Shown piece after piece: positions 12,431 through 24,101 of a stretch of 64,000 nt of DNA. A program made the position numbers and the translations under genes. The stretch comes from Hibiscus mutabilis (taxonomy: Eukaryota; Streptophyta; Magnoliopsida; Malvales; Malvaceae). The notes under the pieces are model-generated. The model was not told the origin of the DNA and made no database searches. It saw only the letters and a list, made by a program, of their open reading frames with translations. The stretch covers positions 46,433,241 through 46,497,240 of the forward strand of contig CM033745.1 in assembly GCA_019671005.1 (NCBI GenBank). Direction: 5' to 3'. The first letter of the stretch is position 1. Each line of letters begins with the position of its first letter.

Positions 12431-13543
12431 TGTTGAGATATAGATTTTGATATAATAAATTGAAAATGTTTTGGACTAAATTGAAAAGAATTTAAATCAT
12501 GCCTTAAGTCAAAACAACTTGAAAATAAGTTTGAGGAAGTTTAAAAAGGTTTTGAAGTGTTTTGAAACGTTTTTAAGTAGCCAAACATGTGATTTTAATG
12601 TACCCGTTTTGATACAGGTACTCTTGTTTCGATACGGCTAAAGGTTTTTGCTACGAGTTTTTGAAACTGTCAAAATGTGTTTCGATACAGGCCTTATCCA
12701 TATCGAAACAACAATAGGTTGTTTCAATACACCCCTTTGGCATTTAAATACACCTACGTGGCATATATCCCAACGACCAAAACCCCCCAACGGTCATATT
12801 TCCAACGGTCTTTAAATTGCAGGCCGTACCGATACGCCTATACACGTATCGATACGCATCAGCTAACCAGAGCTCAATGGCTAGTTCTAAAGAAGGTCGT
12901 ACCGATACGGTTACCCGAGTACCGATACAGACTGCCCCAGAACTACAATTAATATGGAAAATAAAGACCTAAACGGCTCTAATTCAATCCCAACGGTCAC
13001 CAATGGCTATGAACTCATTTGGGAGTATAAAAGGGACCTTCAAGCATCTTTGGATGACCAATGCTTCAATTGTCAACAACATTATGATCAAAGATTTGTC
13101 TTAGAGCTTAATTGTATATTTCTTGTATAGACAACACTTGTGAGCTTTAATTGTAATATTTTGCTCAAGTGTTTTAGGTTTTGGGTGAGTGTTTAGTGTA
13201 CAAACATCTACCTATTAAGAGGCATTTCAGTTTGCTAGGATTCTCTTTGTTAGAGAGTGTTCCCAAGACTCGGTTTGTTAGTTCTTGGATGCTAGATCAC
13301 GGGTTGTGATTCTAGGATTGTAACGGTTGCCTCCTTAGCCTAAAAAGGGGAAGAATTCTTAGTGAATTGTTGAAATCCTAAGGTGGGAAGCCTAGGTAGT
13401 GGACGTAGACTCCATTGAGGGAGTTGAACCACTCTAAATCCTTGTGTCTTTTTGCTTATCTTTTGCTTCCACCATTTCCACCCAAAAGTCAACATTTTCC
13501 ACCACTTGGCTATTTAATCGGTTATGTACATCGAAGCCCAACA
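12431..13543 (+). mobile_element. 3' LTR of the SIRE-type element
   Basis: It is 1113 bp with TG...CA ends (TGTTGAG / CCCAACA). A TATA box (TATAAAA) sits at 13026-13032. Between 12611 and 12940 the sequence carries many TACCGATAC / TATCGATAC motifs. Confidence 0.7.
13026..13032 (+). promoter_or_regulatory. TATA box of the SIRE-type LTR
   Basis: GGAGTATAAAAGGGACC lies about 600 bp into the LTR, a normal place for the LTR promoter. Confidence 0.6.
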
Positions 13544-13604
13544 GCTTTGATAATTGGTGGTCCTCAAATTAATTTTTCATTTAATTTATAAGGAATCACT
13601 GACA

Positions 13605-13609
13605 TGTGT
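13605..13609. repeat. Left target duplication TGTGT
   Basis: TGTGT precedes TGTAACACCC and recurs at 17905-17909 after GGGTATTACA. The shared stretch is longer (ACATGTGTTG at 13602-13611 and 17902-17911) because the element ends match the target. Confidence 0.75.
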
Positions 13610-16600
13610 TGTAACACCCTCACCTGAGTTAGGAGTGAGAAGCGTTACGATGAGAAAACGAGCAAGTAAAACGAAAATACGGGTCAATTAAATTTTTTTT
13701 CTTTTCATCTAGAACTCATCTCTAATAAATGAGTTGCTTATCTGGCAAGTTATTAATATGATCATACAGATTAAACTTATACTCATTATAGAATACCAAT
13801 ATGATTTAGTTACTACTTATAGGATCAAATTAAAACATTTTACATTTACTTGTTTAGCAAGCAACTTACTAGACTATTTCTATTAAACTTTCGAATTCCA
13901 TACTAGATTAAGTTCAAGATAATTTCAAGTCCAATTTAAATCTTCTATTCAAACCAGAGTAACCTACAAGATCAACATATATATATATATATATATATCA
14001 TTCGAATAAGGCTACAAGCAAGGTTCAAGGGTTCATTCGGTTAGGTTCACTTCATTACAAGACCATTAAATTATCAGGATCAATTCAATTAGGTTAAGCT
14101 TAGACTTCTAAGGCATTACAATTGAATTAGGCAAACAAATTAGGATCTTAGGCCTATTCGAATGGTCCACTAATCAAGTTATCTAGAATCAAACTAATCC
14201 AATTCATGATCTCTAATAGCTTAGCCAATTTGAATGGTTCGAGAAGCATAACATCAAGGGATCATTTACATACAATCCAATCATATATCCATTCAAGCAT
14301 TTCAAGTATATATTATCATAGGCAATCACCAACTTCAAACATTTCTATTTTAATCATCCCATAGCATATTCGAATCTCAAGAAAACCTTATATTTACATA
14401 CCAAGTTCATTAAGCCAAAAGCAAATACATAATTACAATCTTTTAACAAAACATGATGCATATGAACAAGTCTAAATCTACCTATATGCCACCAACTAGG
14501 AGAATTCAATATAGCTACAAACCATACTTCAAGCTTCGAATATCTCGCTTTGGTTCCAAGGAAAGATAGCTTCAAGTTCAAGGTATCATTCGAAATAACT
14601 TTAACCTGAGTTTTGGGAAGAATGCAAACAAGAGTGATAAGTACATAATGTACTTAGTGAGGTAGTATCTAGAACTAGTAGCTTATCAAGTTTAGGGTCT
14701 TTAATTCAATTACCACTTAATCAAGTTTTAATCAAGTTAGTTTGAAGCATAACTTAGAGTTCAATCATCAATTAAGTATACAATCACACAATGATCAAGG
14801 GGTTCAATTCAAGGGTTTACCTTACACATTCAACAAGCATCTCATATTCAAAAACTAGGCACCAATCAAGTGTTCAATCATTTCATTTGATTTAGGCCAC
14901 CAAACTAGACAATCAAACCTTCATATTTAATTTAGATTCATTTATACTTTAACTCATCTTTCGATAAACAAGTAGTCTTAACCTTCCATTTATCAAGTGC
15001 CTTAATTGACCTTTTACTTATATACATCACTCAAATCATTTATTTTACTTCATAGCATGTAAACTTATTAGACTATTTGGTTAAGCCTAGTATTCTATAT
15101 TAGTTAGCTCTTGTCTTGGTTTCAAGTATAATTATCTAAGGTGATTCACTATTCAAGGTCAAGAGTACAATTAGGGCAGTAACCAAAACTGTCCAAACTG
15201 TTTACAATACAGTTTACAAAACTATTCAAATCACCTAGACTACTACTACAAGACAGCTTGTGCATTGTTTACTTAAACATACATAATTTTCATTTCGTAC
15301 GTCGAAATTTCAATTAGTTTACACCGTTTGAAAGCTTACTTAACCCTCTTTACAACCGTTTAGACCTTTCATTTTAATGTCTTTCCAATTAATATAGTTT
15401 TCAGTTCCAAGACAGGGCAATTGCATTTCTAGACAGTTCCACACAAATGGGTACACAAAGTACCTAGCAAGGATGCCCAAGGCATCTAACAAGGTGTCTA
15501 TAACACCAAGCGAGATGGTACACGAAGTACCTAACAAGTCGAGCTCTAGACTCTAAGGCATATCGTTCTACCTAAGACCAACTAGCAACCAAGGACTTAT
15601 TGAATCTTTTATTATCAAGCAATCACACATCAAATTTTTAAGCATCAAGTAATTCAAGTTCAAATTCATTTTAAGCCTTTAAGCCATGTGAACCTTAGTC
15701 CATTTTACAAGTGATCAAGAATTTCAAGCATCAAGTAAGGTCACTCAAACCTTCAAGCAATTCAAACAAGCCATTCAAGACAAGGTAGCACGTTTCATTC
15801 ATTTTCATTAGGTATCAAGCAAGAATTTTCTTAACCATTCATGTAGTATTCGAATGGTCTTATTAAGCATTTGTTTCATAGTCTAGCTTTAGTATCAAGT
15901 TATTTACATATCTAGCATTCAATAGTTCCAAGTGTATATTCAATTTAAATGTCCATTAGCTATCAAGCAATGTCATGTAGTCAATCAAATGTTTAAATCA
16001 CAATCACTTAAGTATCAAGCTTATCCAAGTTTAAGTATTTAATAGTCAAGCACATTCAAGATCAAGCCTTATTCTTCAAGGTTAGGATCGCCTTTAAGTT
16101 AATTAGAGTCTTAGCTCAAGTGATATGTATCATTCTGGTACTGTCAAGTACATATATTCATGTTTTAGGTTATCAAGCATGTTTATCCTAGACATATCAA
16201 GAAGCATTCAAATAAAGCATTCAAGGATTCAAGTAAATTCAAACAATGGTCACATAGTCCATTTGCATGGCCAGAATTACATCAAGCATATCTCATTAAT
16301 CCAATTTCCATTTAAGCATTCTTCCCTTATACATTTATCGAATAGAATTTAGGTTCATTTCATGACATTTCCATATCAACAAGGTAACAAATGTAATTGG
16401 TTAGGACCTAAGTCATAACCCTAAGTAAAGCTACACTCACCTTGTATCCCGAAGTTACGGGATACCCGAATCCTCATTCATATCCCGATACTTATCCATC
16501 CTTTCTATCATTTTCTTAATCTAGTATTCAAATAATGTAAGCATGTATTATAACCAAATCAAACTCAATTCACACATGCATTCCATTTCAAGTATACATG

Positions 16601-17904
16601 CTATTACAAACACCAAAACTGTTTTCTGGCAGTTTGTACACCCTTCAATAAATTGTCTATATCTTTTAATATACACGTCGGAATTTAAATCCGTTTATAC
16701 CGTTGGAATGATAACTTAATTATCTATCCATCCATAAATGGCTCATATTTTTAGCCCTTCTACATCAATACAGTTTTTTAGTTAAAGTCGGGTCAATTTA
16801 CAGTTTCAAAACTGCCCAGATTACACTTAGGTCCACTTTAGTAAGCTAATTAGCCTATGACCCTTATTCCATTAAATTTAGACTTTGATTACCCTGTTTT
16901 TACCAGTCAAGATTGGTCCCAAAATAATCCATTTCAGTCCTTAAATTAACAGTTTTTCCAGAACAGTCCATATTTCACTAATTTTGCCAATTACACTATA
17001 AGCAATCCATTTAGCTACAATTCATGCAATTCGAGTTATCCAGCATTCATTTTAACCTTTCCCCTTTTTTTAACTAAATTTTCCAGCATTTAATCTTATC
17101 CATTTCAACCCCGAATTCAATGATTTATTCAAAACAGTCCCTGTTAGCCAATCAAGCAATTTAGGTGACTAGTTCCATTTTCAGCAATTAGACACTATTT
17201 ATAATTGTTCAATGATCCAATTCATTTCCTATTCATGTTTTTCCAGCAAGTATTTCATTCAATTAAATCTAGATTTCACTTTATATGCCATTCGAACCAT
17301 ACCCCAAATCTAAGGTTCATGTTAGCTATTGTTCTCACGCATGCTAACATGTTCACTTTCAATTTACCAACCTATCAAGCTTTGATCTAGACTCAATTCA
17401 CATATACTCTTCTACCTTATCATCTAACATACATGCACTTCTAGTTTATACACAATAACTACTTGAATCAAGAAGGGAATAACCAAGATTTTACCTTCCT
17501 AGCTTGAATATCAAGTAAAATCCCTAGCATGCAAGCTCAAATTTTCCTTTCAATGGAGTTTTCTATCAAACTCTCTCTCATATTTCTCTTCTCTCAATTC
17601 GGTTAGTAAGGAAAATTGAAGAAGATGATATAACTTAGTGGATTTAGGAAGTTACTATTTTGTCCTTAATTAGTCATCAACTATATAGGATTAATCAAGG
17701 GCATTTAAGGAACTAAGAATTTTAGCATGCAAGCTTTAACTTTCTTATTTAATTCGGTTTAGTCATCTTAATTGGGTCATCATTCTTTCAATTTCTTTCA
17801 TTTAGGTCCTTACTCATCCTAATTAGCTTAGGATTAAATTCAATTGAACTAGCAAATCAAGTTACTAGTCCCAAAACTTGTAGGATATAGTTTAGGGTAT
17901 TACA
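13610..17904 (-). mobile_element. 4.3-kb solo-LTR-like insertion, Tekay/Del type
   Basis: TG...CA termini (TGTAACACCC at left, GGGTATTACA at right) and an exact 5-bp target repeat define a 4295-bp insertion. No gag or pol is visible, and I find no second TGTAAYACC start inside that would split it into two LTRs. Very long LTRs starting TGTAAYACCC are typical of Tekay/Del chromoviruses, so a solo LTR is the simplest reading; a non-coding derivative is the alternative. Minus orientation is inferred from an AGAGAGAG leader-like tract near 17565-17590, some 320 bp in from the right end, similar to the plus-strand element at 33071. The interior is AT-rich and very dense in ATCAAG/TTCAAG words. Confidence 0.65.
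13976..14000. repeat. AT microsatellite
   Basis: Run of about eleven AT dinucleotides inside the solo-LTR-like insertion. Confidence 0.85.
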
Positions 17905-18689
17905 TGTGTTGCACCATGTTCATCAAGCTCTATACCCAAGATCCTTCCCTTAAGTGGGAGTGAAACGCCATATACCCACGTGAGTAGCCCTCCACGGGTT
18001 GGTAATTCACTTCCAAAATCCACGCCTTTTGACACGTGAGCAGCCCTCCACGTCATTAGGTCGTGCTTTCCCTTGAACCGAAACCAATTCGCAAGCTTGT
18101 AATGGGCCAGAATTGGGGTTCTTGCTACCTTAATAGGTGATAAGATAGGTTCGGGTACCCTTTATTAGAACCAAACCCATGTGTGGAAATCTAATAAGCT
18201 CACCCCATTAGAGCCATGCGGATAACCATAGCGAACTAGAATTCATGCTGTTAGGCCTTTTTTTCTTGTTAATCTGCTTTGGTGTGTTATATCTTTGCTT
18301 TATATTCGTTATATATATATGTTACTAACTCATTTGCTTTCCCTTGACTTGTTTTTTTTTTTACTTTTTTTCCGCATATTCATGACATATTCTAAATGAA
18401 ATATTGATTCGAGAATAGTTCAAAATTGAAAGCTCTCATAATGGAAGAAAGAATTCAAAACATCGAGAAAGAGTCTTGAGGTCCGAGACCGATCAAGAAG
18501 GAACAAGACCTAATCTAGACGTGCCTTGCATGGTAGTTCTTTTTCTCGTTGGAATGGGATTCAATCTTCATTATGAGAAGTTGTTTAATGAGAATGTTCG
18601 TCGATCAATGTTTTTTGCATTCCTTTGTGCATTATCAATTGTTTCACTCACTCATTTTATGGTGATTGCGTTGACATCATACATTAATT

Positions 18690-18960
18690 TCATTCATTTT
18701 CATGATAATTGCACTCAGCATTAATTTTATGTGTTTGCACGATAGTTGCATCACATGCACGATAATAGCATCATACGAGCATTCAACATTAATTTCAGTC
18801 ATTCGCATGGTAATTGCATCACATGAGCATTCAACATTCATTCACGGGCATCGTAGTTGTATCACATCATCTCAACATGCCAGTTTCTTGCATCAACATA
18901 TGTACATTAATATGGCATTTAGAGGCATGCACTTTCTCATTCACCATCACAATTGTTCAG
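18690..18960 (+). repeat. Degenerate ~55-bp repeats
   Basis: GCATTCAACATTAATTTCA-like and TAATTGCATCACATGAGCAT-like units recur about four times with point changes. Confidence 0.5.
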
Positions 18961-19369
18961 AATAAATGGTCTGTCATGTTCGACAAAGGTGATGCCTCAA
19001 CCGGCGAAGAAAATGACAAGTTTGATCTCATGCATTTACAGTTTAGACAGTAAGTGATTCCGTATTTAGGGCACTCAAGCACCCCCGATAAGTTTACATT
19101 CAAATTCAAAAGGCCCGAATGAGGTGATAATGTTTTGTAATGGCCTAAGGCTACATATTTAAAGTTTCAATAAAAAGATGCAATCTATTTTCAAATCTCT
19201 TCATTCTGTAAATATATTTGTCTATTGAGTCCCCGTATATCAATTGCACAAAGGATGTTGACTATGACCCCAAAGGTTGAATCCGAGTAGCCTGTGTCTA
19301 ATTGAAATCCTAAGTTGTGGAGATTATGAAGGTGTTACTCGCATTTCACTTCAAATAACAATAAATCGA

Positions 19370-19560
19370 TGCAATTTAATGTTTGAAGTCTGGTAATAGG
19401 CATTTCCAAAACATAATGAATTGATTTAACCTTCAAAGCTTGGTAATAGGCGTTTTTCAAAAAAGCACTTCAAAGCTTGATAATAGGCATTTTCTTTCAA
19501 AAATTAATCAAAAAGCACTCTAATGTTTGAAACTTGGTAATAGGCATTTTGAATAAGAGT
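19370..19560 (+). repeat. Degenerate repeats with GGTAATAGGCATTT core
   Basis: The core TTGRTAATAGGCATTT occurs four times, each followed by A-rich sequence. No coding function seen. Confidence 0.6.
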
Positions 19561-20669
19561 GTAAAACTTTTGGGGCACTCCGCTGAAGCTCATTCTAATC
19601 GAAACGCTTCACTTCATGAGTGATGGTAATATTTTCAAAATCATGACAATACCGAGTAGCTTGGGAATTTGTTGTTTGCTCCATCATTTATTTCGAGCCA
19701 AAGGCATGTGATGAATTTGAATTCCCCAAACAAAAATAAGAAAGAAATGAACCTGCCAAAGGCAATATAGTCAAGCACCGAAGGAGCTTAAAAATGTACT
19801 TCACATCTTCAAACATCAATTCAGCTTTCGAGATCTCCTAGAAACAGGATTTGCTTGGGGCAATCCCCGATAAGCTATTTCCAGTGTTGCTAGTGCACTT
19901 GATATTCAGGGCGTTCAATCTAGCTTGATATATTCACAATCTGAAAATAAAAACCCAATTTTCAAGCATCTCATATTGAAACCAGAACATGTAACCCCAG
20001 ATTTGAAACAAAAAAAGTTTTCTCTACATTACTCACAAAGGAGCTCAAAAGTATAGGGACCTACAGCAAAGGGGTCCTCAAATCGCTACCTCTACTAAAG
20101 AAAGCATTCACAAATTGACCTTCACTTAGAAAGGTAACATTTCAAAAGAAGATGGTCAAATCCACAAGAGGTTGAGGCATCGACGACAACAACACATCCA
20201 GTCTGCAAGATGAAATTAGGACAAAAACAAGACCAAGCCACCAATATGGCCAGAAAGTCACGGGGCATCCCATTTAAAGGCAACATCATGGCCAATTGCA
20301 TTGCGTGCCATTCATATCAACATCATTCCACTCATTATGCATTCACATCAAATACCTACATCATACATCAAGTTAGATGCATTCATGTTAAGAGCATCTT
20401 TTTCATTCATTCATAAAACAAACAGGTTTAAGCCTCGATCATGAAAGACAATAACAAATTGGCAAACCCTCAAGCACGAAGGAAAGTCAGATCAACAAAA
20501 AGTCAAAACCTCAAAAAATGAAGATAACAACACAATGCATGAAATGGCGAACCCTCAAAGCAAAGAAAGCCAAGCCTAAATTCCAAAATTCCAAGTGAAT
20601 AATCACTAACTATTGTTTACTTCTTTCTTTAGATCCCAACTCATCGTTAGTGGTGAAGCGGATCAAAAT

Positions 20670-21350
20670 ATCTCTTCAAATCATGCCTCTTTGTCAGAGT
20701 TGTAGCTTGACCGCCTTTCATCTTCCGATCATGCCTCTTCACCAGAGTTGTAGCTTGATCACCCTTCATCTTTTGATCATGTCTCTTCGTCAGATTCGTA
20801 GCTTGATTGCCCCTAATTCTTCAGATCATGCCTCTTCGTCAGAGTTGTAGCTTGATAGCCCCTAACTCCTCAGATCATGCCTCTTCGTCAAAGTTGTAGC
20901 TTGATCGCCCCTAACTCTTCAGATCATGCCTCTTCATCAGGATTGTAGCTTGATCACCAAACTAACAGGATTGTAGCTTGATCGCCAAACTAACTCCTCA
21001 TATCATGCCTCTTCATTAGAGTTGTAGCTTGATCACCCATCATCTTCTGATCATGCCTTTTCTCCAGAGTTGTAGCTTGATCGCCTCTCATCTTCTGATC
21101 ATACATCTTTGTCATAGTTGTAGCTTGATCGCCCCTCATCTTCTGATTATGCCTTTTCGTCAGAGTTGTAGCTTGATCGCCAAACTAACTCTTCAGATCA
21201 TGCCTCTTCGTCATAGTTGTAGCTTGATCGCCAAAATAACTCCTCAGATCACGCCTCTTCGTCAGAGTTGTAGCTTGATCGCAATCTAATCACTAGATCA
21301 TGCCTCTTCGTCAGAGTCATAGCTTGATCCAATCCAACCTCCGGATCTTG
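20670..21350 (+). repeat. Tandem array, about 15 units of 45-51 bp
   Basis: The unit is roughly TCAGATCATGCCTCTTCGTC then AGAGTTGTAGCTTGATCGCC plus a variable CTAACTC or TCATCTT stretch. Many units are 48 or 51 bp, and one near 20960-20990 is shortened. The array ends about 310 bp before the PPT of the second Tat-type element. Because unit lengths are near multiples of three, frames stay open by chance; I do not treat these as genes. Confidence 0.9.
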
Positions 21351-21665
21351 TCTTGTCGTTGATGGCGTAGCAGATCACCCATATTTAAACATCTCTTTAC
21401 CTCATCTCTTTCAATTGCACAGTTTTAAATGAAATAAATGGATACTCAATCTGAAATAATTGTCTTTTACTCTTACAGGTTCTATCTTTTCGGAAAAGAG
21501 GATAAAATAGATGATTCGACCAGATTTTGACTCTCTGTCGGTGGTGTAGTGGATCAACAAATGAGATCTATTCCTCCAGAAGTTGGAAGATAGTTCAGTT
21601 AGAGTTGAAGGAAGAGTTGTGCAGAAAGGTTGTTTCGGCTCACCCGTTGTTTCACAACAATGAGC

Positions 21666-21678
21666 AAAGAGGGGCAAC
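21666..21678 (+). other. Polypurine tract of the second Tat-type element
   Basis: AAAGAGGGGCAAC abuts the LTR start. It is the expected plus-strand primer site. Confidence 0.6.
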
Positions 21679-24101
21679 TATAATAGCCATTTTTCGTTCG
21701 GGGTTTCAAATAACCGAATGAAAATACAAAAAAAATGTTTAAAGAAAAAATAAATAAATACAATCCATATTTATTGAAATCCAAATGTCCATCTTATATC
21801 AATGCCTACCCATTAGACCATAGCCTAACATCCCTAAACCCATAGCCCAACAACCCTAAAGCCTAGTTACCCAACCAAACCCTAAGCCCATATCCTAAAC
21901 AATCTTTGGTTGAATGCCAAAGGTTTCAAGAACCATAGGGTTGACGGCGCAACCCTTCAACTGCCTAGTGACTGTTCGAATCCCGGCCACGTTGGCAGCC
22001 ACATCATCACCACTTCGACCGCCACAACAACTCCACCTCGCCACATTAGCAACCACATCTACAGTGGCTCCCAACGGCAGTATTTGCCCCCTCGTCCTTA
22101 GCCTTCAGCAACCACGCGTCCATTGGTCCCCTCCAATACGACGCCCAAACATGCAAACAAAACAAGACAACAGAGAATGAAAACGTAGCAACCAATAAGT
22201 TTTTTTCTTGTTCTTTCTTTTTTACTTAAATATTTGTAATTTCGGCTATAAAGCTCGAACTAAATCAGTGTAAAGGGAGGATTTTTTACGATCAATACAA
22301 TACAAAAAAATCAACAGAAGGTATTCTTTCAACATTATTCTTTCTTTATATCTTTTTTCAGTTCGAATATAAAAAAAAAGAGAAAAAAGAGGGGTTTACC
22401 ATTTGGGAATCACAGTGGTCGCCACCCTCCTCTTCCATCGTTCGCCTTCCTCGGTTCAAGGATCTAGGATCTTTCTCTTAAAAAAGAGAAGTTTTCAAAG
22501 GTTTTCCGCTTCGGTATTTGTAGATTCGAAAGGCAAACGGGGTTTTCTTTAAAATCAGGGTTCATATCGGAGTTCAAAAAGAAAAATAGGGTCGTGTAAC
22601 GGCGGCTTTTGGTTCGCCTGTCGCCGGCAAGCAGCGGGCGACGCGGCGGCGAGTGGTGTTTATTCCACCGGTTTCTGGAAACAAAAGAATAAGGCAGAGA
22701 ATTTTTTTGGTTTTTTTTTTTGTAAAACCGATTTCAAAATGTTTTTTCTTTTGTTTTTCGCTTTTATACTCCGCTTTGAAAATGGGCTATTTACCCTAAT
22801 AAGCTCCTCCGCGTTTTAATATTTGACGACAAGCCCTTACGTCCCTTTTAATTCCCCCGCAGTCCTCGTTGTTTTTTTTTATTTTCAATTTCATCCCCGT
22901 TTTAGTTTTTTTATTATATATTATCTTATTTATACCATATATTTACACTATTTATTATGGTTGTGTTATATATGTATATATATATTGTTTACTATTACTT
23001 TATTATATATATATATTGTTTATTTGTTTTTTGTTCATATATATATATATATATTGTTTATTTACTATTATCCCATTATATATGTATATATGTATTATTT
23101 TATTTCATGCTTTTGTATCCTTGTTCAAATCGGCCTTACGGTGACCCGCACCGGGGTATGATCTGTATTATTTATGACTCGTTTAGTGTAGCCAACTAAC
23201 TTCTAACTCCTAACATTTAATTTCCGCTTTTTAAATCTCCGCATTTATTTTACGCGTTTTTTTTTGTTCGATCGGTCCTTTTCCGAATTTTGATGTTATT
23301 TATTTTTGCCATGTTCCTTTTTTAAATTTCCTTATTTTCGTGACATACATCATATTTGTCATTCATTTAACCTTTTAATTTCATGTTTATCTTGATAGAT
23401 AATTAATTAATCTTTAATTATAAAAAGGAGGTATCTATTAATTTCGATATTTGTGTCGTAACAGTCCTGACTCAATGGATGTTGACCGAATATTTGAATT
23501 AATTCTTACCGTCCGAAGGTAAACATTAACTAAAAGATGACAAATCACAACATCATGTTTAAATGCTTGCATCATGCATAAAGATGACGTACGAAATTCG
23601 AACCATAAATTAATACGGCAGTCAGACTTATATGATGTCGGTTTAACCTATGGTCCGATGTATCGTCAACCTTATTAATTAAATGTTCAATTAATTTGAA
23701 CCCACTAATTTGATAAAGCCCGTTCAATTAAGGTCAATTCTCAATTAAGTACACTAAATTAAATTCAATTCAAATTTCAATAATTTTCATCCTTTTAAAA
23801 GCAAAAAATATTTTGGTACTGATTTTCGGGCATGATGGGAATGTTAATCCTTCCCTACACGTAACTAACTTTTGAACCCTTTTAAATTGAATCTCTGATT
23901 TTCTGGTTTCTGACTTACCATACCCGAGTGGCTAATAGCGACTCCAAGTCTTCTTTGTTTTAAAAAAAATACAATTTTTTTAAAAAAAACTTCCTTAAAC
24001 CGAGTCTTTATTTTCAAAAATGTGAGAATACCCGTAGCACCAAACCTATTTATATTTAAAAAAAAAAAAGTCGCTGCAAAAACTTTTAAACTTTCGCTGC
24101 A
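21679..24101 (+). mobile_element. 3' LTR of the second Tat-type element
   Basis: It begins TATAATAGCC (TG changed to TA) after the PPT and ends near TTTCGCTGCA, which matches the CATTCGCTACA end of the minus-strand Tat LTR. A TATA box (TATAAAG) lies at 22244-22250. The TTAATCCTTCCC block near 23845-23857 and GCGACTCC near 23937-23945 match the other LTR. The right edge is inferred by comparison. Confidence 0.6.
22960..23100. repeat. AT-rich tandem repeat with (TA)n-TTGTTTA units
   Basis: Three successive units each hold a long TA run followed by TTGTTTA. It lies inside the LTR. The frames through it encode only Tyr/Ile-rich low-complexity text. Confidence 0.75.

Larger units (their letters stand above)
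11870..13543 (+). mobile_element. SIRE-type Ty1/copia element, 3' end with LTR
   Basis: Several PPT-like tracts (GGGGGAG, AGGGAGAG, AGGGGAAG) recur between 12128 and 12430. The last, AAAGGGGGAGAT, directly abuts an LTR that starts TGTTGAGAT at 12431 and ends CCCAACA at 13543. Repeated PPT-like tracts before the 3' LTR are a SIRE hallmark as I recall. The 11870-12060 part may be a last scrap of coding sequence (a frame ends GSKSIWIPKIT then stop), but I cannot place it firmly. No 5' LTR, so this is a fragment. Confidence 0.65.
18200..24101 (+). mobile_element. Second Tat-type element, 3' untranslated part and LTR
   Basis: No integrase or other pol domain remains. The segment reads as a long 3' non-coding stretch, a ~50-bp tandem array (20670-21350), a PPT (AAAGAGGGGC at 21666-21675) and an LTR (21679-24101). 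Shared LTR blocks tie it to the minus-strand Tat element at 1-11.85 kb, but the two are in opposite orientation and are separate insertions. The left limit is arbitrary: 17905-18475 may be part of it or older flanking sequence. Confidence 0.6.

Noticed and set aside
21029..21289. 86-codon frame with repeated SCSLIA text
   Set aside because: It is a translation of the tandem array, whose units are near multiples of three.
22823..23199. Overlapping hydrophobic frames resembling membrane proteins
   Set aside because: They come from TA-rich low-complexity repeats inside an LTR and have no conserved motif.
9058..24101. The opposite-facing Tat LTRs as terminal repeats of one giant element
   Set aside because: Each adjoins its own PBS or PPT in the proper orientation, so they belong to two separate retrotransposons.
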